Positions 1 through 6,199 of a stretch of 11,195 nucleotides of DNA are shown here, in pieces. Numbering within the stretch: the first letter of the stretch is position 1; every line of letters begins with the position of its first letter. Below the pieces are notes generated by a model. It had not been told where the DNA came from and searched no databases. It saw only the letters and a program-made list of their open reading frames with translations. Both the position numbers and the translations under genes were made by a program. The stretch is from the NCBI GenBank assembly GCA_964601265.1, contig CAZRMT010000040.1, forward strand, positions 1-11,195, in the 5' to 3' direction. Origin of the DNA: UBA4675 sp964601265 (GTDB taxonomy: Bacteria > Bacillota > Clostridia > Christensenellales > Borkfalkiaceae).

Positions 1-321
1 GACCGTATCTCAGTTCCAATGTGGCCGATCACCCTCTCAGGTCGGCTACCCATCGCGGGCTTGGTGGGCCGTTACCTCACCAACTACCTAATGGGACGCG
101 AGCCCATCTCTATCCGATAAATCTTTCATTTTAAGAAGATGCCTTCAAAAAATAATATGCGGTATTAGCTCAAATTTCTTTGAGGTATTCCCCAGATAGA
201 GGCAGGTTGCTCACGCGTTACTCACCCGTCCGCCACTCGTATATCGCTATACTCGTTCGACTTGCATGTGTTAAGCACGCCGCCAGCGTTCATCCTGAGC
301 CAGAATCAAACTCTTAAGTTT
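1..321 (-). rRNA. rrs: 16S ribosomal RNA, 5' part (partial)
   Basis: Read on the minus strand, this contains the universal bacterial 16S start (AGAGTTTGATTCTGGCTCAG, ending at plus position 314), followed by the conserved stretch through GCGGCGTGCTTAACACATGC. Further in are the variable V1-V2 region and the conserved helix sequence around E. coli position 315-325 at the window edge. By alignment to the E. coli numbering, the mature 5' end falls near plus position 321. About 320 of the usual roughly 1,500 nt are present, and the rest of the rRNA operon lies off the left edge. The sequence type is consistent with Clostridia. I do not assign a genus from 320 nt. Confidence 0.97.
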
Positions 322-537
322 AATATCTTTAAGCCGTGTCTTTTAAGACACAACTGCTCAAACGTTTTTCGTTATTTTGCTGACTGTTTTTTGGTACATA
401 TTTTATATACTCAAATTTTTAAAATTGACAGAAATTATAAACAAAGTTTTTGTTCATCTTGTCATTTCTTAATATTCAATTTTTAATCTACGGTTATCGC
501 CAAACGACCGTTCGGCGTGCTGTTTTCAATTGACAGC
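322..537 (-). other. 16S rRNA operon leader with hairpins
   Basis: This is the stretch between the inferred P2 start (about 537) and the mature 16S 5' end. It has no convincing gene; a 74-codon frame at 262-486 on the plus strand runs into the 16S gene and is spurious. The leader RNA (minus strand) can form three hairpins: 519-537 (5-bp GCTGT/ACAGC stem), 498-517 (8 paired positions around one mismatch), and 336-351, where GTGTCTT faces AAGACAC immediately before the mature 16S. The last one lacks a T-run, so it looks like a leader or processing structure rather than a terminator. A perfect TATAAT is also present near 436-441, but its only -35 candidate is at a poor 20-nt spacing. Confidence 0.5.
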
Positions 538-543
538 TTACTC

Positions 544-573
544 ATTTTATCATAAGCGATAATAACTTGTCAA
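544..573 (-). promoter_or_regulatory. rRNA promoter P2 (proximal)
   Basis: On the minus strand there is a perfect TTGACA (plus 568-573), an 18-nt spacer, and TAAAAT (plus 544-549) preceded by an extended -10 TGA. The predicted start is near 537. Immediately upstream of the -35 is an A-tract-rich block (574-592) that resembles an UP element. The same block occurs at promoter P1. The promoter points into the 16S gene. Confidence 0.75.
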
Positions 574-592
574 CTGTTTTTTCAAACTTTTT
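567..592. repeat. 26-bp direct repeat, copy 1 (P2 -35 and upstream block)
   Basis: The 26 bases at 567-592 are identical to those at 724-749. The repeat covers the -35 hexamer and the T/A-tract upstream element of the two rRNA promoters. Looser similarity (T-tracts followed by A-tracts) continues past 592 and past 749. Confidence 0.9.
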
Positions 593-701
593 AAAATTTT
601 TTTTATTTTAAAAATTTCAAAGAAAATCAGCAATTTTTTATTCCGAAAACTACTCCTTGTTTTTCATTTTCGTTCGCCCTCTTTTTTGAGAGTGCCTGCT
701 T

Positions 702-730
702 ATTAAACTACTTTTAGAACTTTTTGTCAA
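702..730 (-). promoter_or_regulatory. rRNA promoter P1 (distal)
   Basis: On the minus strand there is a perfect TTGACA (plus 725-730), a 17-nt spacer and TTTAAT (plus 702-707). The -35 and its upstream A-tracts are an exact copy of those at P2, 157 bp away. It points towards the 16S gene, giving a classic tandem rRNA promoter arrangement. Confidence 0.75.
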
Positions 731-749
731 CTGTTTTTTCAAACTTTTT
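724..749. repeat. 26-bp direct repeat, copy 2 (P1 -35 and upstream block)
   Basis: This is the second exact copy of the 26-bp block at 567-592, at a period of 157 bp. It carries the -35 and upstream region of rRNA promoter P1. No gene lies between 574 and 816; the DNA there is T-tract-rich promoter and upstream sequence. Confidence 0.9.
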
Positions 750-816
750 CGACATTTTTTTTAAAAATTTTTTTTTGCCCACATATTGTGTTGATTTTTA
801 GAAAAAAACCACAATT

Positions 817-1896
817 TTAAAACAAAACCTTTTCTATTACTCCGCCACCCAAACATTTTTCGTCGTCGTAAAGCACGGCGAACTGTCCTTCGGTTACGGC
901 ACGCTGTTTTTCTTTAAAAGAAATTTCTACCCCGTCATTGGCGATTTTAACCAAAACTTTTTGTTCTTCTTGGCGATAACGGAATTTTGCCGTACACTCG
1001 AATTCTTCTTTTTCGGGCTTAAAAGGAATCCAATTAAACTCGTTACAGATAAGTCCTTTCGAATAAAGCGCCTCTTCGTCGCCGTGAGCCAAATACAAAA
1101 CGTTATTTTGCATATCTTTTTTAATAACGAACCATCTTCCTCCGCCGTCGCCCTTTTGACCGCCGATATTAAGCCCCTTTCGTTGACCTATGGTATAATA
1201 CATAAGCCCGTCGTGTTCACCCAAATACTTTCCGTCGGTAGAAAAAATCTTGCCCGGTTTTGCGGGAAGATAGCTTTTTAAAAAGTTTTTAAAGTTTCTT
1301 TCCCCGATAAAGCAAATTCCCGTGCTGTCCTTTTTTTTGGCGGTGTATAAATCGTATTTTAAAGCGAGTTCCCTTACTTTCGGTTTATCCATGTCGGCAA
1401 GCGGAAACAATACGTTGTTTAACTGTTCTTGCGAAAGCTGGTTCAAAAAATAAGTTTGGTCTTTATTAACGTCTTTCGCCTTTAATAAATAATGTATGCC
1501 GTTTTCGTGCCCTATTCCGCAATAATGCCCCGTTGCGATAAAGTCCGCGCCCATTTCCATAGCGTATTTTTTAAAGGGACCGAATTTTATCTCTCTATTA
1601 CACAAAACGTCGGGGTTGGGCGTTCTTCCCAAAGAGTACTCTTTTAAAAAATAGGAAAACACTCTGTCCATATAATCTTTAGAAAAGTTTACTGCGTAAT
1701 AAGGAATATCTATTTTTTCGCAAACACGCCTAACGTCGCTATAATCCTGTTCGGAAGTACAACAACCGTTTTCGTCGTGCTCCTCCCAATTATTCATAAA
1801 AAGTCCTATTACCTTGTATCCCTGTTCCTTTAACAAAAGAGCGGCAACCGAACTGTCTACGCCCCCGCTCATTCCAATAACAACGGTTTTTTGCAT
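817..1896 (-). CDS. mnmA: tRNA-specific 2-thiouridylase MnmA
   Basis: MnmA installs the 2-thio group on wobble U34 of tRNA-Lys, tRNA-Glu and tRNA-Gln. It activates the uridine with ATP, then transfers sulfur from a persulfide-charged cysteine. The 359-residue length is normal for the family. The N-terminal PP-loop SGGVDSS is at residues 10-16. The first catalytic cysteine is Cys99 in NPDVLCNREIKF and the second is Cys195 in STGICFIGER. The ATGHY motif is at 121-125, and the central and C-terminal beta-barrel domains follow. The start is set by GAGAGG a few bases upstream and by the absence of a better upstream ATG. It has its own promoter at 1927-1955, divergent from the CNNM gene. The gene lies directly upstream of the rRNA promoters on the same strand, so readthrough into them is possible. 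No clear terminator was seen after its stop. Confidence 0.97.
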   Translation of the reverse strand: MQKTVVIGMSGGVDSSVAALLLKEQGYKVIGLFMNNWEEHDENGCCTSEQDYSDVRRVCEKIDIPYYAVNFSKDYMDRVFSYFLKEYSLGRTPNPDVLCNREIKFGPFKKYAMEMGADFIATGHYCGIGHENGIHYLLKAKDVNKDQTYFLNQLSQEQLNNVLFPLADMDKPKVRELALKYDLYTAKKKDSTGICFIGERNFKNFLKSYLPAKPGKIFSTDGKYLGEHDGLMYYTIGQRKGLNIGGQKGDGGGRWFVIKKDMQNNVLYLAHGDEEALYSKGLICNEFNWIPFKPEKEEFECTAKFRYRQEEQKVLVKIANDGVEISFKEKQRAVTEGQFAVLYDDEKCLGGGVIEKVLF

Positions 1897-1926
1897 ATTT
1901 TCCTCTCAAAAAGCACTTATAAAATT

Positions 1927-1955
1927 ATGATACCATAGACGAAGAAAAATATCAA
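1927..1955 (-). promoter_or_regulatory. Promoter for mnmA
   Basis: On the minus strand, TTGATA (plus 1950-1955), a 17-nt spacer and TATCAT (plus 1927-1932) lie 30 bp upstream of the mnmA start. An SD sequence (GAGAGG) follows downstream. Confidence 0.65.
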
Positions 1956-1978
1956 TCGAATAAAAAAACAAAAAATAC

Positions 1979-2007
1979 TTGATTATTTTCCTTATTTATT
2001 ATATTAT
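1979..2007 (+). promoter_or_regulatory. Promoter for the CNNM/CBS gene
   Basis: TTGATT at 1979-1984, a 17-nt spacer and TATTAT at 2002-2007 put transcription start near 2014, 25 nt upstream of the ATG at 2039. Because the promoter lies inside the longest open frame starting at 1979, that longer start is unlikely. Confidence 0.65.
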
Positions 2008-2038
2008 ATTAAATACTTTAATAATAAGGAGAATAAAA

Positions 2039-3325
2039 ATGCCTGACGGCTCCGTGCCACTATTAGTGGCTCTTATCGTTTTAATTTTTCTATCGGCTTG
2101 CTTTTCTTTAACGGAAACTGCCTTTTCTTGCGTAAACAAAATAAAGTTACGCACGCTCGCTTCTTCCGGAAATAAAAAAGCCGAGAAGGTTTTGGATTTT
2201 GTAGAAAACAAATTCGACAACCTCATAAGCACGGTACTCGTCGGGAATAATATAGTAAACCTAACCGCAGCAACCCTTTCCACGATTTTCTTTACGAAAG
2301 TTTTATCGGGCGAAGTAAATTCTTCCGTCGTGTCCACGATAGTTATGACGGTTGCGGTATTGATTTTCGGCGAAATCACGCCGAAATTTTTAGCAAAAGT
2401 AAACCCCGAAAAAATGGCAATGGCGTTTTACCCCTTTATGCTTGCGTTTTACTACTTGCTTTATCCCGTCAACGTAATCTTTTCGGGCTGGAAATGGCTC
2501 ATTAAGAAAATTTTACGTGTTAAAAACGACGAGATTATAACCGAGCAAGAAATAATCACCGTCATAGAGGAAGCGGAAGAGGACGGAACGATAAAAGAAG
2601 AAGAAACCAAGCTTATCCGTTCGGTTATAGAGTTCGACGACTTGGAAGTCGGTGATATTTTGGTTCCCAGAGTAAACGTCGTAGCCGTAGAAAAAAACAC
2701 CGACGTAGAAAAAATACGTAAACTTTTCGATTCCGAAGGTTATTCGCGTATACCCGTTTACGTTCAAACGATAGACAAAATCATAGGCACTATCCACGAA
2801 AAAGACTTTTTCAGTCATTACCTAAAAGGCAATAAAGATATAACGCCTATAATTCAACCTGCGTTTTTTACGACCGAACACCAAAAAATTTCGGTGCTAC
2901 TTAAACAACTGCAAAAAAATAAAGTCCATATAGCGATAGTCGTAGACGAATACGGCGGAACCGCAGGACTTGTAACCTTGGAAGACATTTTAGAAGAATT
3001 AGTCGGCGAAATATGGGACGAGCACGACGAAATTATCAACTACTTTAAAAAAGCGGGCGAAAACAGCTATTTAATCGACGGAAACGCTCCCCTTGAAGAT
3101 TTGTTTGCAAAATTCGAAATAGCCGGCGAAGAAGACAATTTCGAGGCGTTAACCGTAAGCGGTTGGATAACCGAAAAACTTGGCGATATCCCCCACGCAG
3201 GCGTTAAATTCGAATATAAAAACCTTGCCATAGAAGTTACTAAATCTTCCATAAGAAAGGTTTTACAAATAAAAGCCACCTTAATACAACCCCAACCGAC
3301 GGAAGAAGACAAAAAAACCGTTTAA
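2039..3325 (+). CDS. CNNM/CBS-domain membrane protein (HlyC/CorC-like, probable cation transporter)
   Basis: This 428-residue integral membrane protein belongs to the CNNM (DUF21) plus CBS-pair plus CorC_HlyC family. Members are linked to Mg2+ or Co2+ efflux and ion homeostasis, though some are annotated as hemolysins. The CNNM domain spans about residues 5-160. It contains the polar motifs SLTETAFS (23-30), GNNIVN (69-74) and FGEITPK (110-116). A charged linker leads to a CBS pair at about 205-325 with the signature VDEYGGTAGLVTLEDILEEL (302-321). The CorC_HlyC domain follows to about 415. I chose ATG 2039 over the longer frame because AAGGAG (2026-2031) sits 7 nt upstream and because the promoter at 1979-2007 lies inside the extension. 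The gene diverges from mnmA. The transported ion cannot be read from sequence. Confidence 0.9.
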   Translation: MPDGSVPLLVALIVLIFLSACFSLTETAFSCVNKIKLRTLASSGNKKAEKVLDFVENKFDNLISTVLVGNNIVNLTAATLSTIFFTKVLSGEVNSSVVSTIVMTVAVLIFGEITPKFLAKVNPEKMAMAFYPFMLAFYYLLYPVNVIFSGWKWLIKKILRVKNDEIITEQEIITVIEEAEEDGTIKEEETKLIRSVIEFDDLEVGDILVPRVNVVAVEKNTDVEKIRKLFDSEGYSRIPVYVQTIDKIIGTIHEKDFFSHYLKGNKDITPIIQPAFFTTEHQKISVLLKQLQKNKVHIAIVVDEYGGTAGLVTLEDILEELVGEIWDEHDEIINYFKKAGENSYLIDGNAPLEDLFAKFEIAGEEDNFEALTVSGWITEKLGDIPHAGVKFEYKNLAIEVTKSSIRKVLQIKATLIQPQPTEEDKKTV

Positions 3326-3349
3326 AACATTATAAAAGCATTTAAAAAA

Positions 3350-3390
3350 TCGTATTATATATAAGGATATATTCTTCATATATGATACGA
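3350..3390 (+). repeat. Long AT-rich inverted repeat between the CNNM gene and tRNA-Arg
   Basis: TCGTATTATATA (3350-3361) can pair along all 12 positions with TATATGATACGA (3379-3390) if one G-U wobble is allowed. The loop is 17 nt. A T-run follows only about 20 nt later (3408-3414), so it is not a standard terminator. It may be a 3'-end or processing structure for the CNNM transcript. The right arm contains TATGAT, a possible -10 for the tRNA, but I see no good -35. Confidence 0.5.
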
Positions 3391-3418
3391 GCTTTAATTT
3401 GAATTATTTTTTTAAAAC

Positions 3419-3494
3419 GTATCCGTAGTCTAATTGGATAAAACGATGCCCTCCGACGGCATTGTTCCGAGTTCGAGTCTCGGCGGGTACACCA
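3419..3494 (+). tRNA. tRNA-Arg (anticodon CCG)
   Basis: The sequence folds as a full cloverleaf of 76 nt with an encoded CCA. The 7-bp acceptor stem is GTATCCG/CGGGTAC with one T-G. The D-arm holds TTGGATAA. The anticodon stem is ATGCC/GGCAT with loop CTCCGAC, which places anticodon CCG at 3453-3455 to read CGG (Arg). The variable loop is 4 nt (TGTT). The T-arm is CCGAG/CTCGG with loop TTCGAGT. The discriminator is A (3491) and CCA is at 3492-3494. The D-stem has a 12-23 C-A mismatch. The intrinsic terminator starts immediately after the CCA. Confidence 0.95.
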
Positions 3495-3535
3495 AACAAA
3501 ATAAATCCAAGCGCCAGCGAGGATTTTTTTTGTTT
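3494..3535 (+). terminator. Terminator of tRNA-Arg
   Basis: A 15-nt left arm (3494-3508) pairs with 3521-3535 with one mismatch. The inner core is AAATCC/GGATTT around a 12-nt loop, and there is an eight-T run at 3524-3531. The T-run is part of the right arm, which is typical of A-tract/T-tract terminators. A perfect inverted copy of 3497-3508 also occurs at 3583-3594. Confidence 0.75.
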
Positions 3536-3637
3536 GTTTCCTTATTTTTTATTTTTTCACTTTTCACTTTTCTTGAATTTTTGGATTTATTTTGAAATAA
3601 GAAATAAAAAAGAAAAAAGAAAAATATTATCGTTTTA

Positions 3638-3666
3638 TTGAGAATGTTTATTATTTATGCTATAAT
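3638..3666 (+). promoter_or_regulatory. Promoter of the truncated four-helix-bundle gene
   Basis: TTGAGA at 3638-3643, a 17-nt spacer and a perfect TATAAT at 3661-3666 put transcription start about 7 nt later, at roughly 3673. That is the ATG itself. The region 3536-3637 holds only polypurine/polypyrimidine AT-rich DNA and no gene. Confidence 0.65.
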
Positions 3667-3672
3667 TTAAGT

Positions 3673-3786
3673 ATGAAGGAAAGTATATTACATAATAAAT
3701 CTATAGATTTTGCTGCTAACATTGTGAATTTTTATGAAGAATTTTTATTATTAAAAAAAGATAACACGATTGCTAAACAATTATAA
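3673..3786 (+). pseudogene. Truncated four-helix-bundle protein (23S rRNA IVP-like)
   Basis: A 37-codon frame begins MKESILHNKSIDFAANIV and continues through a first helix to ITAKQL-like sequence (TIAKQL), then stops at TAA. It matches what I know of the N-terminus of the four-helix-bundle/23S intervening-sequence protein family (PF05635). In that family a lysine-rich loop and KQLLRSGTSIGANI normally follow, in a protein of roughly 115-120 residues. Here everything after KQL is missing, and no continuation is seen in the other frames before the hairpin at 3804. No SD sequence precedes the ATG, while a strong promoter starts at about the same base. It is probably a decayed remnant. A short leaderless peptide or a small RNA cannot be excluded. 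Confidence 0.65.
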
Positions 3787-3803
3787 TTCACCCAAAACAA
3801 CAG

Positions 3804-3829
3804 AGACTGTAAAATCTATTTTACAGTCT
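3804..3829. terminator. Terminator-like hairpin, possibly bidirectional
   Basis: AGACTGTAAAAT (3804-3815) is perfectly complementary to ATTTTACAGTCT (3818-3829). The plus-strand 3' flank is TGCCTTTTATA and the minus-strand 3' flank is CTGTTGTTTT, so the U-tracts are modest in both directions. It lies between the truncated plus-strand gene and the convergent minus-strand gene ending at 3843. That position suits a shared terminator. Confidence 0.6.
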
Positions 3830-3842
3830 TGCCTTTTATAAA

Positions 3843-4289
3843 TCAAATTAATTTTAATTTATTTACTATCTCAATTTCATTATATACATTTTTGTCAAAA
3901 AATAGACCACTTTCAGTAAAACAATTTTCTAGATAAAGATTGACAACATGATTATTGATGTCAAATTTTGGATTCGATTCAACATTTCCCCTATATAAAT
4001 AGAAATCTAGATTTACTATTGAATTAATAAAGTCTTTACTAAATAAATAGTCTACTTGATTAATTTCATCAATTGCATACAAATTAGATTTGGTGCCCAA
4101 ATTAAAAACTTTAAAAGTAGTAGGAACATTTGAGCGAAAGAAACCTATAAAATATGTTTTCACATTCTTTTCGATAAATATCTCTAGAATTGCTTTTATT
4201 TCGTTTATCATAAGATTAGTGTCTTCAGAGAATTCGATAAAATATTGTTTTTTATCACCAATTCTAAAATGATTTTTCTTAATTTTCAT
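3843..4289 (-). CDS. Hypothetical protein, 148 aa
   Basis: I do not recognise this protein. It is 148 residues long, with no signal peptide and no clear membrane segment, and it appears to be a soluble alpha/beta protein. A helical, charged stretch lies at about residues 22-42 and alternating hydrophobic strands at about 45-75. No catalytic motif stands out. The start is supported by AGGAG 6 nt upstream of the ATG. The gene is strikingly AT-rich and CpG-poor compared with mnmA, CNNM or pnuC, which suggests recent acquisition. It follows the membrane-protein frame that stops at 4305, 15 nt ahead of its ATG, so the two were probably co-transcribed. An immunity- or defence-related role would be speculation. 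Confidence 0.75.
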   Translation of the reverse strand: MKIKKNHFRIGDKKQYFIEFSEDTNLMINEIKAILEIFIEKNVKTYFIGFFRSNVPTTFKVFNLGTKSNLYAIDEINQVDYLFSKDFINSIVNLDFYLYRGNVESNPKFDINNHVVNLYLENCFTESGLFFDKNVYNEIEIVNKLKLI

Positions 4290-4304
4290 AATTGACTCCT
4301 ATAG

Positions 4305-4499
4305 TTATTTTATTAATGAAGAAATTATTCCCACTAGAACTGCGAATGGTGCGGAAATATGTGACTTAATTCCTAATCCTAACAAACTAAATGCAACACT
4401 TAAAAGAAAAAATAAACAAGTCTTTGACAATGTAAAACTTTTGGGTTCGGTGTTAATTTGCGTCGGTTTTTTAGGTCGTGTAACACGAAATTCTTTTGC
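4305..4499 (-). pseudogene. Possible frameshifted C-terminal part of the upstream membrane protein
   Basis: A 64-codon open stretch on the minus strand has no ATG/GTG start and directly overlaps the end of the 4471-4962 gene in the +1 frame. It encodes a basic, proline-containing linker (EFRVTRPKKPTQINTEP) and then a hydrophobic stretch of about 35 residues that could form one or two membrane helices. Removing one base from the AAAA run (plus T-run 4494-4497) would join it to the upstream gene after Lys156, giving one protein of about 218 residues. Its stop lies 15 nt before the next gene's ATG, as in an operon. A sequencing indel, a genuine inactivating mutation or slippage are all possible. 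Chance open frame is the main alternative. Confidence 0.45.
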
Positions 4500-4962
4500 T
4501 TATTTCATTTAGTAATTTTGAAACCTGTTTTTTTGAATAATAATTCACGCAAATATAATTATAGTTTCCGTTTTTTAGTTTAAATCTTAAATACGTTTTT
4601 TTAACGTTCGACGAAATCCATCTTTTCTTTATGTTTTTGCCAAGAGAATTTTTTTCGGACTTAATTATATCTATATTTACAACGTCAGAATAATTGATTT
4701 GAGTTTCGTATTGAACTCTTTCTCTTAAAAGCAAACCGTCAGAATTTGCATAAATATAGTTTTCATTTAAAACTATTCTAAATTTTATCAGTCTTATCAA
4801 TTCGTATCCAAATAATAAAATCGCTAAAATCGATATAATATATTCAAATACGGATAATTTATAAAAAATGATTAGGCATATTGCAGAAAGAGGAATCAAC
4901 GATATAAACGTTATACATATAATAAAAATAATAGACAATCGATAAAAAACAATTTTTTTCAC
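4471..4962 (-). CDS. Small membrane protein with two N-terminal helices and a possible PH-like domain
   Basis: This 163-residue protein starts at GTG (plus 4962-4960), where AGGGG lies 7 nt upstream. An in-frame ATG 18 codons further up (5016) lacks an SD sequence and is less likely. Two hydrophobic segments follow closely (about residues 9-34 and 39-58). Next come roughly 100 residues of alternating strands and charged turns ending in a helix (KKQVSKLLNEISK). This layout is common in bacterial membrane proteins with a PH-like/YcxB-type cytoplasmic domain. I infer that from the pattern and not from a recognised motif. The base composition is AT-rich like the next gene. The final seven residues may be a frameshift artefact (see 4305-4499). 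Confidence 0.65.
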   Translation of the reverse strand: MKKIVFYRLSIIFIICITFISLIPLSAICLIIFYKLSVFEYIISILAILLFGYELIRLIKFRIVLNENYIYANSDGLLLRERVQYETQINYSDVVNIDIIKSEKNSLGKNIKKRWISSNVKKTYLRFKLKNGNYNYICVNYYSKKQVSKLLNEISKRISCYTT

Positions 4963-5068
4963 TTTTAAGCCCCTATAAAACAGATTGAATAACAAATTCT
5001 GAACCGCAATATACACCCAACAAGCACACCTTTGATGTAAACCCCTTTTTATTTTCGAAAATTAGCCG

Positions 5069-5102
5069 AAAAAGCGTTGCAATAGAAAATCACTGCAACG
5101 CT
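5069..5102 (-). terminator. Terminator of the acyltransferase gene
   Basis: On the minus strand AGCGTTGCA and TGCAACGCT form a perfect 9-bp stem (plus 5094-5102 and 5073-5081) around a 12-nt loop, followed by a T-run (plus A-run 5069-5073). It starts 5 bp after the stop of the acyltransferase gene, so the AT-rich genes further on need their own promoter. I found no strong promoter for them. Confidence 0.85.
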
Positions 5103-5106
5103 CCTA

Positions 5107-6114
5107 TTAGCTTTCTTTTCCTTTAAGACGAACCGCAATGGCTTTTATTAGCGATAATATATATTTTTTCACAAAGAAATAGATTAAACTCACCAAGGTC
5201 GCCGATAAAAACGACGTTAGCGTTATTAAAAATCCGTTTAAAACTTTAGCGTAAAAATAAATAAACAACGGGTGAATTATGTAAATCATCAGCGTAAGTC
5301 TTGCCCCGATAAACGCAATTATACTACCGAATTTCGTTTGGAACTTATACGGATATAACGCCAAAAACAATAACGCCACGCAAAAAACAACTATTCTCAA
5401 CGACAAATCGGAACCGGTTTTTAAAACCCTTCCCGTCAACATTAACGAGAAATAACAAAAAACGATAACGAGAGCCGTTAAAAGGAAAAATTTCTTTTTA
5501 TCGTTATAAATAACGTCTGTCTTTTCTTTTACGGAATGAAGATAATACCCCAAAAAAACCATAGGCGTAGCTTCGAAAATGCCGTTTCTAAAACAATAGC
5601 TAGACACTGTAATATCAAAAAACGGAAAAACGTATCTCGACAAAATAAGCCCCGTCCCGTATAGTACGCACGCAAAAACTAAAAGAAATTTTCTTCTCAC
5701 GATAACCAGCGCTAAAAAAGCAACGACTAAAGCGGAGATATACCATAAATGCCCGCCCGTTCCGCTTGGAATAAGCGTATTAAACGCAAACAATTGCAAT
5801 AAAAACTTTAAAATACCTACTTTTAAAAGTCGTTTGACGTACTCTATCGGCGTTATGCTATATAGCAAGCAGTTCACCGCTATATAAAAAACGTTAGCCA
5901 AAAAATATACTAAAACGAAATATAACGCTCTTTTTAGTATTTTTTTATCCGACTTACCGTACACGAAATACCCGGCAAGCAAAAAGAAAAAATGCACGGG
6001 CAACGAACCTATATGTCCCAACACGGCGGGATACACATTGTCGTACACGGAATGAAGCCAAACTATAAAAAAAACGGCTATGACTCTTAAACAGTCTATC
6101 TTTTTGTTTCTCAT
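5107..6114 (-). CDS. Acyltransferase family 3 membrane protein (O-acetyltransferase-like)
   Basis: This 335-residue polytopic protein belongs to the Acyl_transf_3 (OafA/YrhL-like) family. Members move acyl groups, usually acetyl, from a cytoplasmic donor onto surface glycans or other extracytoplasmic acceptors. It begins RNKKIDCLRVIAVFFIVWLH, which carries the family's R-x10-H motif as Arg10 and His21. About ten hydrophobic helices follow. The length fits the bare acyltransferase domain, with no C-terminal SGNH domain. The acceptor cannot be predicted, and no polysaccharide genes lie beside it. The ATG lacks a good SD sequence (only TTAAAGA), and the promoter at 6123-6150 predicts a start only about 2 nt upstream. 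It ends in a strong terminator, so it appears monocistronic. Confidence 0.88.
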   Translation of the reverse strand: MRNKKIDCLRVIAVFFIVWLHSVYDNVYPAVLGHIGSLPVHFFFLLAGYFVYGKSDKKILKRALYFVLVYFLANVFYIAVNCLLYSITPIEYVKRLLKVGILKFLLQLFAFNTLIPSGTGGHLWYISALVVAFLALVIVRRKFLLVFACVLYGTGLILSRYVFPFFDITVSSYCFRNGIFEATPMVFLGYYLHSVKEKTDVIYNDKKKFFLLTALVIVFCYFSLMLTGRVLKTGSDLSLRIVVFCVALLFLALYPYKFQTKFGSIIAFIGARLTLMIYIIHPLFIYFYAKVLNGFLITLTSFLSATLVSLIYFFVKKYILSLIKAIAVRLKGKES

Positions 6115-6122
6115 TCTTTAAT

Positions 6123-6150
6123 TGTATAACACTATGAAACAAAAAGTCAA
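6123..6150 (-). promoter_or_regulatory. Promoter of the acyltransferase gene
   Basis: On the minus strand TTGACT (plus 6145-6150), a 16-nt spacer and TATACA (plus 6123-6128) with an extended TGT upstream put transcription start near 6116. The start codon is at 6114, so the message would be essentially leaderless. Confidence 0.55.
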
Positions 6151-6199
6151 CCTCGGCTTAAAAAAACTTGTTTAAAATCTGCCAACTGTCCGAAAAAGC

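Noticed and set aside
262..486. A 74-codon plus-strand frame starting inside the 16S region
   Set aside because: It begins within the conserved reverse complement of 16S rRNA and continues through the leader. It has no SD sequence and no protein-like features.
530..558. A plus-strand promoter starting at TTGACA 530-535
   Set aside because: No -10-like hexamer is found at 16-18 nt, and no plus-strand gene follows.
1979..2038. A longer CNNM protein starting at 1979
   Set aside because: The extension covers the promoter (1979-2007) and lacks an SD sequence, whereas AAGGAG sits correctly before the ATG at 2039.
3541..3630. Polypyrimidine then polypurine tracts as an origin or repeat array
   Set aside because: The tracts are irregular AT-rich sequence without a consistent unit, DnaA boxes or spacers.
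3419..5040. Integrated element with attL/attR repeats of the tRNA-Arg 3' end
   Set aside because: I found no second copy of the tRNA 3' sequence in the window, and no integrase or transposase gene.
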